6,364 nt of DNA from Nitrososphaerales archaeon TH1920 (GTDB taxonomy: Archaea > Thermoproteota > Nitrososphaeria > Nitrososphaerales > Nitrososphaeraceae), in assembly GCA_014523495.1 (NCBI GenBank), contig JAATVM010000246.1:1-6364 (forward strand). Reading direction: 5' to 3'. The position numbers and the translations under genes are program-made. The notes under the pieces are model-generated. The model did no database searches. It saw only the letters and a program-made list of their open reading frames with translations, and was not told where the DNA came from. Shown here piece by piece: positions 1-5,329 of this stretch. How positions within the stretch are numbered: the stretch's first letter is position 1; each line of letters opens with the position of its first letter.

Positions 1-20
1 AAGATCATTCATTACAGTAT

Positions 21-461
21 TTGAGGACAATAGAGACGGAAATCATGGTGGGTTCTACTCCTGAAATAATTTGGAGCGTTCTTACCAATTTTAAGGAATA
101 TAAAAATTGGAATCCATTCATGATAAAAATAATTGGAGATGCCAAATTAGGATCTAAAATTGAGGTTCAGATTCAAACCGTCAAAGGAAAGAAAAGAAGA
201 TATAATCCAATCATAACTAAATTCGAAATAAACAAAGAACTTAGATGGAAAGGCAAATCATTATTACCCGGCATTTTTGATGGTGAACGCATATTTATTA
301 TTGAAAAATCTGCACACAATAAAGTTTTATTCTTACACAAAGAAATATTCAAAGGATTGGGTGTAAAATTGATTGGAAGCAAGTTGGATGAAGATCTCAG
401 AGAGAGTTTCATGAAAATGAATATAGCTATAAAAACCAAGGCTGAAAATTTCCAGCAGTGA
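21..461 (+). CDS. SRPBCC-fold (polyketide cyclase/START-like) protein, start uncertain
   Basis: A 146-residue protein, if it begins at the TTG at 21. The pattern is that of the SRPBCC helix-grip fold: a first beta strand (residues 2-9), the hallmark turn and helix 'STPEIIWSVLTNFKEYKNWNPF' split over residues 12-33 with W30-N-P-F, then alternating strands and a long amphipathic C-terminal helix (about 118-143). Proteins of this fold bind a small hydrophobic ligand in a cavity; the ligand and reaction cannot be read from the sequence. No signal peptide or membrane segment, so cytoplasmic. The reading frame stays open from 21 back to the window edge without a better start, so the true start may lie outside; the ATG at 45 would cut off the first strand and is less likely. 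It runs towards the uracil-DNA glycosylase gene, 29 bases away, and shares no transcript with it. Family assignment is good; substrate unknown. Confidence 0.8.
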   Translation: MRTIETEIMVGSTPEIIWSVLTNFKEYKNWNPFMIKIIGDAKLGSKIEVQIQTVKGKKRRYNPIITKFEINKELRWKGKSLLPGIFDGERIFIIEKSAHNKVLFLHKEIFKGLGVKLIGSKLDEDLRESFMKMNIAIKTKAENFQQ

Positions 462-490
462 TAACAGTTGATGATTAATACTATTGACTA

Positions 491-1066
491 CTAGATGGGA
501 ATATTTAATCGTCTGCATTCCATAACTAATGCTTGCATGTCTTTTTCTAGCGCATAGCGAAGTTTATTATTGTAAATAATGGCTGCTGGGTGAATTGTAA
601 GAAAAAAGAGTCTCCCGTCTTTTGCAATGAATTTACCACGATTTCCAAGTATGGAGCCGCCTCCAAGCAAAGATTCAAAGGCCGTTCTACCTAATATGCA
701 AATTATTTTTGGGGAAACAATTGAAATTTCCCTTTCAAGATAATTTTTACAGACACGTCGTTCATCTTCTGTCGGAACTCTATTGCCTGGAGGTCTACAT
801 TTAACAATATTGGTCACAAAAATTCTTGATCTAACTATTCCTACTTTGTCCAAAGTTTCGTCAAGAATTTTTCCTGCTAATCCAACGAATGGTCTACCTT
901 TCTCATCTTCATTTCTCCCTGGAGCTTCTCCAATAAACATGATACCTGCTTTAGAATTACCTTCACCAGGAACCGCATTTCTTCTTTTTGTGCACAAGCT
1001 ACATAGCTTACAATTGATAACTTCAGCTTTAATTCTATTAATGGAATCATTAGCAATATCAATCAA
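491..1066 (-). CDS. udg: Family 4 uracil-DNA glycosylase (iron-sulfur)
   Basis: A 191-residue enzyme that removes uracil from DNA, the first step of base excision repair after cytosine deamination. Visible family 4 marks: the catalytic-loop motif G46-E-A-P-G50 followed by E53-D-E and P59-F60-V-G (F60 stacks on uracil), the uracil-recognition Asn in 'VTNIVKC' (N86), and the C-terminal H159-P-A-A DNA-intercalation/catalytic motif. Four cysteines suit the family's 4Fe-4S cluster: C19-x2-C22 near the N-terminus, and C90 and C106 with 15 residues between; C25 is an extra one. Length matches the family (about 190-220). The start is a TTG directly preceded in frame by a TAA stop, and the next Met is residue 43, beyond the first cysteine pair, so TTG (or the adjacent ATT) must be used. 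Convergent with the SRPBCC gene. Residue roles come from known family 4 structures; the motifs are seen directly. Confidence 0.95.
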   Translation of the reverse strand: MIDIANDSINRIKAEVINCKLCSLCTKRRNAVPGEGNSKAGIMFIGEAPGRNEDEKGRPFVGLAGKILDETLDKVGIVRSRIFVTNIVKCRPPGNRVPTEDERRVCKNYLEREISIVSPKIICILGRTAFESLLGGGSILGNRGKFIAKDGRLFFLTIHPAAIIYNNKLRYALEKDMQALVMECRRLNIPI

Positions 1067-1100
1067 TTATTTATTATAATTTTATAGTATTGAAACCTAC

Positions 1101-1110
1101 ATATATTATG
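1101..1110 (-). promoter_or_regulatory. Possible TATA box for the uracil-DNA glycosylase
   Basis: On the minus strand the bases read cataatatat, the best TATA-like run upstream of the TTG at 1066. It lies 35-44 bases upstream, which would give a leader of about 12 bases. A second A/T run (ctataaaat, 1079-1087) sits too close to the start to be the box of this gene. The whole spacer is A/T-rich, so this is weak. Confidence 0.25.
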
Positions 1111-1274
1111 ATACTACGTAGCTAGAAAAATCATTATTGGATAATTTATCTATATTTGCTAGATACTATTGAGAAGAAGATCGAATCTACACTCAATTAA
1201 TATTATGTCCACCACAATCTGATCATTTTTAAAAAAATTAGTTAATTAATTTAATATCATTACTTTACTTGACA

Positions 1275-1290
1275 AATAGTTTTAACTATT
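1275..1290. repeat. Perfect 7-bp inverted repeat, candidate operator
   Basis: AATAGTT-TT-AACTATT, a 16-base palindrome with a 2-base centre. It ends 5 bases before the TATA box of the small gene starting at 1327, where a BRE and transcription factors would bind. A dyad of this size suits a dimeric DNA-binding regulator. In such A/T-rich DNA a chance palindrome is possible. The rest of the spacer (1067-1274) shows no gene, tRNA-like fold or other clear repeat. Confidence 0.4.
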
Positions 1291-1295
1291 GATTA

Positions 1296-1304
1296 TTATA
1301 AATA
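1296..1304 (+). promoter_or_regulatory. TATA box for the 1327 gene
   Basis: TTATAAATA, close to the archaeal consensus, with its first base 31 bases before the ATG at 1327. This spacing puts the transcription start at or next to the ATG, that is, a leaderless mRNA. No Shine-Dalgarno sequence lies between box and start. Confidence 0.55.
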
Positions 1305-1326
1305 TAAAAAAATATTTAATAATACA

Positions 1327-1587
1327 ATGAGTTCGAAAATAGATCAGTTGGAAAATCAATCAGATCTTCGACATGAATTGAGGGATTTTTTCAAAAATAT
1401 TGGGAACGGTGTTAGCAAGAACAAAGAAAAAGATAAAGAGCTCACAGTGTATGAAAATGAGAATAAATTTGCCAAGGATGTCAATATTATAGAATCAAAC
1501 AAGGCACCCCAAGAAAAAATCAGCATCGAAATTGATCTAATTCAAAGGACAACCATATTTAGTAATAACCCTTCTATGTGGATTTGA
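1327..1587 (+). CDS. Small acidic hypothetical protein
   Basis: An 86-residue protein that I do not recognise. The ATG start is supported by the TATA box 31 bases upstream. The N-terminal part (about 1-27) is predicted helical and charged, with D/E/R/K patterning around 'HELRDFFKNI'; the middle (30-62) is rich in K, E and N and probably disordered; the end (63-86) is more hydrophobic ('ISIEIDLIQRTTIF') and could form a strand or short helix, ending in W-I. Acidic residues outnumber basic ones. There are no cysteines, no signal peptide and no membrane segment, so no zinc site and a cytoplasmic location. It precedes the XPB-type helicase on the same strand, 180 bases away, but that gene has its own promoter, so co-transcription is not required. 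The layout, with a disordered linker between two short ordered ends, would suit an adaptor or regulator, but that is only a guess. Coding is plausible, not proven. Confidence 0.6.
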   Translation: MSSKIDQLENQSDLRHELRDFFKNIGNGVSKNKEKDKELTVYENENKFAKDVNIIESNKAPQEKISIEIDLIQRTTIFSNNPSMWI

Positions 1588-1611
1588 ATGCAGAAAAATT
1601 AACAAAGCTTT

Positions 1612-1634
1612 AATAGGAAAAATCCTTATTGTTT
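1612..1634 (+). terminator. Possible terminator after the small gene
   Basis: AATAGGA, a four-A loop, then TCC-T-TATT: a 7-bp stem with one bulged T (1626), followed by gttt. It lies 25 bases after the stop of the 86-residue gene. Archaeal termination depends mainly on T-runs, and this T-run is short, so the call is weak. Confidence 0.25.
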
Positions 1635-1735
1635 CATTACAAAAATTGAATTACTTTAAAGGAAACATATAGCTTATCCATTGGCAAGTGTCCCGGGATA
1701 TTAAATACAAATTTCCCATTTACTATTTGATATGA

Positions 1736-1744
1736 TTTAAAAAT
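1736..1744 (+). promoter_or_regulatory. TATA box for the XPB-type helicase
   Basis: TTTAAAAAT with its first base 32 bases before the TTG at 1768, the same spacing as at the 1327 gene, so a leaderless transcript is expected. It supports both the TTG start and separate transcription of the helicase. The spacer 1588-1735 contains no other supported gene. Confidence 0.5.
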
Positions 1745-1767
1745 GATTATTAACTAAAAATAACTAC

Positions 1768-3129
1768 TTGAGTTCTAGATCAGTTATACTTGAATATCAA
1801 AAAGGAACAATAGTGGTAAAGGGTCTGGATAGTTTGCCCTTCACCACACCAGATTCAAGGACAAATTATTTGTACTCTAATGGTATAAACTATAAGAAAA
1901 TAACTGAATACCTTAATGGAAAGAACATAATATATGACGACAGGGTATTAGACTTGTTACCACTTGGAGATCTTCCAAAGATTAAGGTTAAGCTACGAGA
2001 TTATCAACTTGAAGCTATCGAAAACTGGTGTTTAGAAAAAATGGGATCCATAGTATTGCCTACAGGAGCCGGCAAAACCATAATTGGATTGAAAATTATT
2101 GAAATTGTTAATTCACCAACACTGATCATTGTTCCTACACTGGATCTTATCAAACAGTGGACTAAAATACTTTCACAAAATTTTGATATTGAAATAGGGA
2201 ATATTGGCGGAGGAATTGAAAACATCCAACCAATTACTGTATCAACCTATGATTCTGCATATATCAAGGCGCCATGGATTGGAAACAAGTTTTTGTTAAT
2301 AGTATTTGATGAAGTACATCATTTACCGGCACCATCCTATCGATTAATTGCAGAAACCTTCGTAGCCCCGTATAGATTAGGACTTACTGCTACCATAGAA
2401 CGTGAAGATCACTTAGAACAAGATTTTCCATATTTAATTGGAAAATCTACATTTCAAATTACGGCTAAGGAGTTAGCCGAAAATAAATATCTTGCAAACT
2501 ATATTATTGAAAGAAAAAAAACCTTCATGTCATCAGAAGAATATTTGAAATATAAAGAAAGTATGACAATCTATTACACATGTTTGAAAAAAATTGGATT
2601 AAAGATGAATTCTAATAATGCATTCAAACGATTAATCATGATGTCAACAAATAATACTATAGCTAGACGTGCGCTTGTGGCGAGAAATAATGCAATTGAT
2701 ATTGCCTTGAATAGCAGATCTAAAATTAATGAAATTAGGAAAATTTTGGGCGAAAACAAAGACATCAAGACAATAATATTTACACAACATAACAAGTTGG
2801 TATATGAAATATCCAATGACTTTCTTATCCCATTTATTACGCACAAGTCTTCCAAAGAGGAAAGGGAAGACGTTCTAACTGGTTTTAAGGATGGTAGATA
2901 TAAAGCAATTGTTACTTCAAAAGTATTGGACGAAGGCATAGATGTTCCTGATGCACAATTGGGAATATTAGTTAGTGGAACCGGTAGCAGTAGAGAGTTT
3001 ATCCAGAGGTTGGGAAGGCTACTAAGACCAAAGAATGATAATAATGAAGCAAGATTAATTGAAATTGTTTCTAGCGGTACTTCGGAGACGGTAACCAGTG
3101 AGAGGAGACATAGAAATATAGAGAAATAA
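1768..3129 (+). CDS. xpb: XPB/Rad25-type superfamily 2 DNA helicase
   Basis: A 453-residue ATP-dependent DNA translocase. In order: an N-terminal part of about 70 residues in the place of the archaeal XPB damage-recognition domain; Q-like motif L76-RDYQLEAI; Walker A L97-PTGAGKT; Ia TLIIVPT (118-124); Ib STYDS; DEVH box (181-184); motif III T207-A-T; then R212-E-D, the RED motif that marks XPB and aids strand separation; a helical insertion (about 245-315) where XPB has its thumb (ThM); IV IIFTQ (336-340); V S384-KVLDEGIDVPD; VI Q413-RLGRLLRP. Length equals other archaeal XPBs, and all motifs are intact, so it should be active. Eukaryotic XPB opens DNA in TFIIH; archaeal XPBs are linked to repair, often beside the nuclease Bax1, which is absent here. 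The TTG start is the only candidate after an in-frame TGA at 1744. It is convergent with the next helicase. The role in this organism is inferred. Confidence 0.9.
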   Translation: MSSRSVILEYQKGTIVVKGLDSLPFTTPDSRTNYLYSNGINYKKITEYLNGKNIIYDDRVLDLLPLGDLPKIKVKLRDYQLEAIENWCLEKMGSIVLPTGAGKTIIGLKIIEIVNSPTLIIVPTLDLIKQWTKILSQNFDIEIGNIGGGIENIQPITVSTYDSAYIKAPWIGNKFLLIVFDEVHHLPAPSYRLIAETFVAPYRLGLTATIEREDHLEQDFPYLIGKSTFQITAKELAENKYLANYIIERKKTFMSSEEYLKYKESMTIYYTCLKKIGLKMNSNNAFKRLIMMSTNNTIARRALVARNNAIDIALNSRSKINEIRKILGENKDIKTIIFTQHNKLVYEISNDFLIPFITHKSSKEEREDVLTGFKDGRYKAIVTSKVLDEGIDVPDAQLGILVSGTGSSREFIQRLGRLLRPKNDNNEARLIEIVSSGTSETVTSERRHRNIEK

Positions 3130-3130
3130 A

Positions 3131-3150
3131 TTTTCAGGATCCTTTTATTT
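3131..3150 (+). terminator. T-rich run after the XPB gene
   Basis: TTTT right after the stop codon and TTTTATTT at 3143-3150 on the coding strand. Oligo-T runs are the usual archaeal termination signal, and the convergent neighbour makes termination here useful. No stem is needed and none is evident. Confidence 0.35.
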
Positions 3151-3180
3151 CAAATTTAGAAAATTGTATTTCACAAATGA

Positions 3181-3220
3181 AACTTGATGCATCTATCGTA
3201 TAGTATATCAAGATCAAGTT
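3181..3220. repeat. 8-bp inverted repeat across the end of the second helicase
   Basis: AACTTGAT (3181-3188) pairs perfectly with ATCAAGTT (3213-3220), with 24 bases between. A smaller nested stem, CTAT-CGT-ATAG (3193-3203), sits in the loop. The right arm contains the TGA stop of the minus-strand helicase (3214-3216) and the sequence ATCAAG is directly repeated (3207-3212, 3213-3218). It could fold in the 3' ends of both convergent mRNAs, as a stabiliser or bidirectional terminator; that role is inferred. Confidence 0.4.
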
Positions 3221-4545
3221 CTAAATTGTGTCAATTTTAGTTGATAATCCCTATCTGAAAAGTCAATAGTAGACTTTACCATTCTAAGAGTACTGTTATC
3301 TTTAGAATCTCTTACGTAAATTACATATATCAATGCATAATTCTTCCTTTTTGTTTTTCTAATCACTCTACCAATTCTTTGTGTAACCTGATTAATATTT
3401 GAACTATTTGAAATTATTATTGCTATTCTAACCTCAGGTATATCATAGCCTATTTCAAGCGTATGTACAGATAACAATGGAAAGTACTTCTTACCCCATT
3501 CTTCTAGAATTTTCTTTCTTTGATTAGCCGGTATCTTATTATGAATAGATCTAGACGATATTTCATTTAATTCTAATATTTTTTCTAATTTTTTTATAGA
3601 CTCAATAGTCTCACTAAATATCATGATTGGTTCTGACGGATGTTTCTTTACTATATTTACGACTGATAACATTTTGTTTTGAGCTGAGCTAAGCAATTCT
3701 TTTCTTTTTCTGACATTTTCAAACCACGATTTGGCTAATTTTGCATTATATCCACCTTTGAAAAGGAAGACGGATATTCTCTTGGGATCAAATACTCCCA
3801 GTTTTCGAGATATGTAAGATATTTTCGCTGTGGTTTCATCATAAATTTTTTTTTCCGTATCAGTAAAATTCACAGGTATAGAAACAACCTCTGGTTTAGC
3901 CAATCTTCCATCTGTTACCGCATCTTTAATCAAATATTTCTTTACAGGTGGCAGTGTTCTAATTATGGTATTGTAGCGAGGATCACTCTCATTGATAGTA
4001 GCGGTTAAGCCTAATATCGCTTTAGTAGGATCCTTATTTATTATATTAAATATTTTGCTAAATTCTTTGGCCGTTTCACTAACCAAATGAATTTCATCAA
4101 GAATTATCATATCTGAATTTCTAATTAAATCTAAACGGTTTACGATACTTTGATATGTACTGATGGTAATTTCTCTTATATCCTTTTGCTCGCCAAAAAA
4201 TGTTCCAATGGATTCTTTTGGCACACCGTATCTCACTAGTCGATTTACATTCTGTTCAATAAGAACAATTCTTGGTACTATGAACAAAATTCTAAATTTA
4301 TAATTTAGCTTGTCCTCTGTTGTATATCTAGATGATAACATAAAGTCATGGTTATAATTGATTTCTGCTAATCTTCGTGCACACTCAAATGCAATTTCAG
4401 TTTTTCCAGTTCCAGTACTATAAATTATAGAACCTTTAAAATTATTATTTAGCCATGCATTGACTGCCTCCAGTTGATCATCCTTAAGTTCAAATGGAAA
4501 TTTTAGATTCAGAATGGCAATCAATATTTTGAATTCAACAAGCAT
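3214..4545 (-). CDS. DEIH-box superfamily 2 helicase, Res/XPB-like but not XPB
   Basis: A 443-residue DNA- or RNA-dependent ATPase. Motifs: F18-ELKDDQLEAV (Q-like), Walker A S43-TGTGKT, Ia LFIVPR (87-92), Ib TISTYQS (127-133), DEIH (150-153), III T181-AT, IV IMIFSET (307-313), V T362-LEIGYDIP, VI Q389-RIGRVIRK with both arginine fingers (R393, R396). All catalytic motifs are present, so it should hydrolyse ATP. After TAT it reads INESDPRY, with no RED motif, so it is not a true XPB. The stretch between motifs I and Ia is about 20 residues longer than in the XPB gene (residues 63-84, charged). A helical part (about 230-300) separates the two RecA lobes. There is no nuclease, methylase or zinc-finger domain attached. 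The ATG start follows an in-frame TAG two codons upstream. It ends 84 bases from the convergent XPB gene. Substrate and pathway unknown; repair, restriction-like defence or RNA remodelling are all possible. Confidence 0.85.
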   Translation of the reverse strand: MLVEFKILIAILNLKFPFELKDDQLEAVNAWLNNNFKGSIIYSTGTGKTEIAFECARRLAEINYNHDFMLSSRYTTEDKLNYKFRILFIVPRIVLIEQNVNRLVRYGVPKESIGTFFGEQKDIREITISTYQSIVNRLDLIRNSDMIILDEIHLVSETAKEFSKIFNIINKDPTKAILGLTATINESDPRYNTIIRTLPPVKKYLIKDAVTDGRLAKPEVVSIPVNFTDTEKKIYDETTAKISYISRKLGVFDPKRISVFLFKGGYNAKLAKSWFENVRKRKELLSSAQNKMLSVVNIVKKHPSEPIMIFSETIESIKKLEKILELNEISSRSIHNKIPANQRKKILEEWGKKYFPLLSVHTLEIGYDIPEVRIAIIISNSSNINQVTQRIGRVIRKTKRKNYALIYVIYVRDSKDNSTLRMVKSTIDFSDRDYQLKLTQFRT

Positions 4546-4841
4546 GTGCTAAATTCTTTACTAAGATTTGTGAGTTGAGACGCAATAGTTCAACTAATAA
4601 TTTGCAAGACGAAATGAATTGAGTAATAACTTAAGATTTTAAATTGGTCAAATTCTATTCACACTCTTCGGAGTTAAACAATCTGAGGTTGAAATTCGTA
4701 TTTGGTGCATCAAAGTGAATCATGTAATAAACAAGCCCTTGTAATTAGTGATCGCAAGTTCGATACTACGTTCTTACTCCATTTAATGTATCAATAAGAT
4801 CTAACATAGCCCACAATAGAATTCATTTAATGAGGTGAAAT
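4546..4841. other. Spacer between divergent genes, no full gene seen
   Basis: About 300 A/T-rich bases upstream of the minus-strand helicase and of the micro-ORF/thioredoxin-like gene. I see no long open frame on either strand and no tRNA or CRISPR pattern. It must hold the helicase promoter, but no good TATA lies at the usual 26-32 bases from 4545; the nearest candidate is aaattattag on the minus strand (4596-4605), which would give a leader of roughly 25 bases. A 6-bp inverted repeat, AGTTGA (4573-4578) with TCAACT (4590-4595), lies in that leader. Confidence 0.5.
4832..4838 (+). promoter_or_regulatory. Strong Shine-Dalgarno sequence
   Basis: GAGGTGA is a 7-base complement to the conserved archaeal 16S rRNA 3' end (AUCACCUCC). 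It ends 3 bases before the ATG at 4842. No other start in this window has such a site, since the others appear leaderless. It overlaps a start-stop unit, ATG-AGG-TGA (4830-4838). Confidence 0.4.
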
Positions 4842-4895
4842 ATGCGATCAATTATAGTGACTATTGAAGCAATAATTGAGAATAAATATGTCTAA
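4842..4895 (+). CDS. 17-codon micro-ORF, possible leader peptide
   Basis: ATG to TAA encodes MRSIIVTIEAIIENKYV, directly behind the Shine-Dalgarno at 4832. It is in the same frame as the thioredoxin-like gene at 4911, with only the TAA at 4893 and five further codons between. It could be a translated leader (upstream ORF) controlling the downstream gene, the remnant of a longer N-terminus cut by a nonsense mutation, or chance. If transcription starts instead at the TATA box inside it (4881-4888), the micro-ORF is not part of the main mRNA. The peptide resembles nothing I know, but it is hydrophobic and strand/helix-forming. Low confidence as a gene. Confidence 0.25.
   Translation: MRSIIVTIEAIIENKYV
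4848..4879. repeat. 8-bp inverted repeat upstream of the thioredoxin-like gene
   Basis: TCAATTAT (4848-4855) and ATAATTGA (4872-4879) are perfect complements with a 16-base loop. The right arm ends directly before the candidate TATA box at 4881. It may be an operator dyad or, on a longer transcript, a hairpin inside the micro-ORF. A/T-rich composition raises the chance of coincidence. Confidence 0.3.
4881..4888 (+). promoter_or_regulatory. TATA box for the thioredoxin-like gene
   Basis: AATAAATA, 30 bases before the GTG at 4911, matching the spacing of the other leaderless genes here and supporting that GTG as the start. Confidence 0.45.
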
Positions 4896-4910
4896 TCACA
4901 TATTGGAAAT

Positions 4911-5177
4911 GTGGTTATACGTAAACCTGTTTTGCTTATTGATGACACCGAGAGTTCCCGATTGGCTATAGAAATTTTGGAAACCAACAAAATTGATTTT
5001 GTTGAGTATCATATTAGAAAATTTGAGGAAAGTTGCTGTGTAGATTTGGCAACCACGAGGGCACCGGCACTATTTGCCCCTGAAGGCATATTTAGGAATC
5101 TTGAAGGTATAAAGGAGTATATCTGGGTTGAAAAAAATAGTGTCAATAGTAAACCAAACGATAGCGCATACTGGTAG
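4911..5177 (+). CDS. Small glutaredoxin/thioredoxin-like protein without CxxC
   Basis: An 88-residue cytoplasmic protein. The order strand (P6-VLLIDD), helix (S15-RLAIEILETN), strand (D29-FVEYHI), helix, then 'TRAPALFAPEGIF' (49-61) and a last helix (E65-GIKEYI) follows a glutaredoxin: the A51-P-A-L-F segment fits the cis-proline strand 'vPtlf', and E65-GIKEYI the final 'edLeeyl' helix. At the place of the active-site C-P-Y-C, the sequence has T13-E-S-S16, so it should lack normal thiol-disulfide activity; the only cysteines are C42-C43, elsewhere. It may bind a partner or glutathione-like ligand instead of doing redox catalysis. The start is GTG, with a TATA box 30 bases upstream and an in-frame TAA at 4893. 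The tail (72-88) is polar and probably flexible. The fold is inferred from pattern, not from a search, so a different small alpha/beta fold is possible. Confidence 0.6.
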   Translation: MVIRKPVLLIDDTESSRLAIEILETNKIDFVEYHIRKFEESCCVDLATTRAPALFAPEGIFRNLEGIKEYIWVEKNSVNSKPNDSAYW

Positions 5178-5185
5178 TATCCACA

Positions 5186-5199
5186 GGTAAAGAATTACC
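5186..5199 (+). terminator. Possible hairpin after the thioredoxin-like gene
   Basis: GGTAA-AGAA-TTACC, a 5-bp stem with a four-base loop, 9 bases after the stop codon. T-rich sequence including TTGTTTTC follows only about 20 bases later (5219-5226). It may mark the transcript end. The rest of the spacer to 5298 shows no gene. Confidence 0.3.
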
Positions 5200-5298
5200 A
5201 CAAATTGTCAAATTATACTTGTTTTCAGCATTGGAAGTAATATGAGAACCGCAAACTGAATGATAATGTTATATTATGTCAATAAAAATTAAATAGCG

Positions 5299-5308
5299 AA
5301 TAATTATA
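5299..5308 (+). promoter_or_regulatory. TATA box for the F5/8C-domain gene
   Basis: AATAATTATA begins 31 bases before the GTG at 5330, matching the spacing at the other starts. No Shine-Dalgarno sequence precedes the GTG. Confidence 0.4.
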
Positions 5309-5329
5309 TCAAATTTCAATCGGATAAAT

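Noticed and set aside
783..1079. Plus-strand open frame of 98 codons antisense to the uracil-DNA glycosylase
   Set aside because: It lies almost entirely opposite a gene with clear family motifs; its protein sequence has no recognisable features.
1067..1326. CRISPR array, transposon ends or replication origin in the A/T-rich spacer
   Set aside because: No evenly spaced repeats, no transposase, and no clustered origin-type repeats next to an orc1/cdc6 gene; the only structure is the single palindrome at 1275-1290.
1542..1674. A second open frame overlapping the end of the 86-residue gene, shifted by one base, continuing with about 43 codons to TAG
   Set aside because: It has no start or recognised sequence, and the 86-residue frame already ends sensibly; a frameshifted longer gene is possible but unsupported.
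2574..2939. Minus-strand open frame of 121 codons inside the XPB gene
   Set aside because: It is a shadow of the helicase coding strand; hydrophobic content reflects reverse-complemented lysine/glutamate/asparagine codons.
491..4545. A coordinated defence island made of glycosylase, small protein and two helicases
   Set aside because: The genes point in opposite directions with separate promoters, there is no nuclease, methylase, protease or toxin-like gene, and XPB and family 4 UDG are common housekeeping repair genes in archaea.
4741..4780. tRNA-like T-loop: aagttcgatac resembles GTTCGA of a tRNA
   Set aside because: The flanking five bases on each side do not pair, and no acceptor, D or anticodon stem could be found around it.
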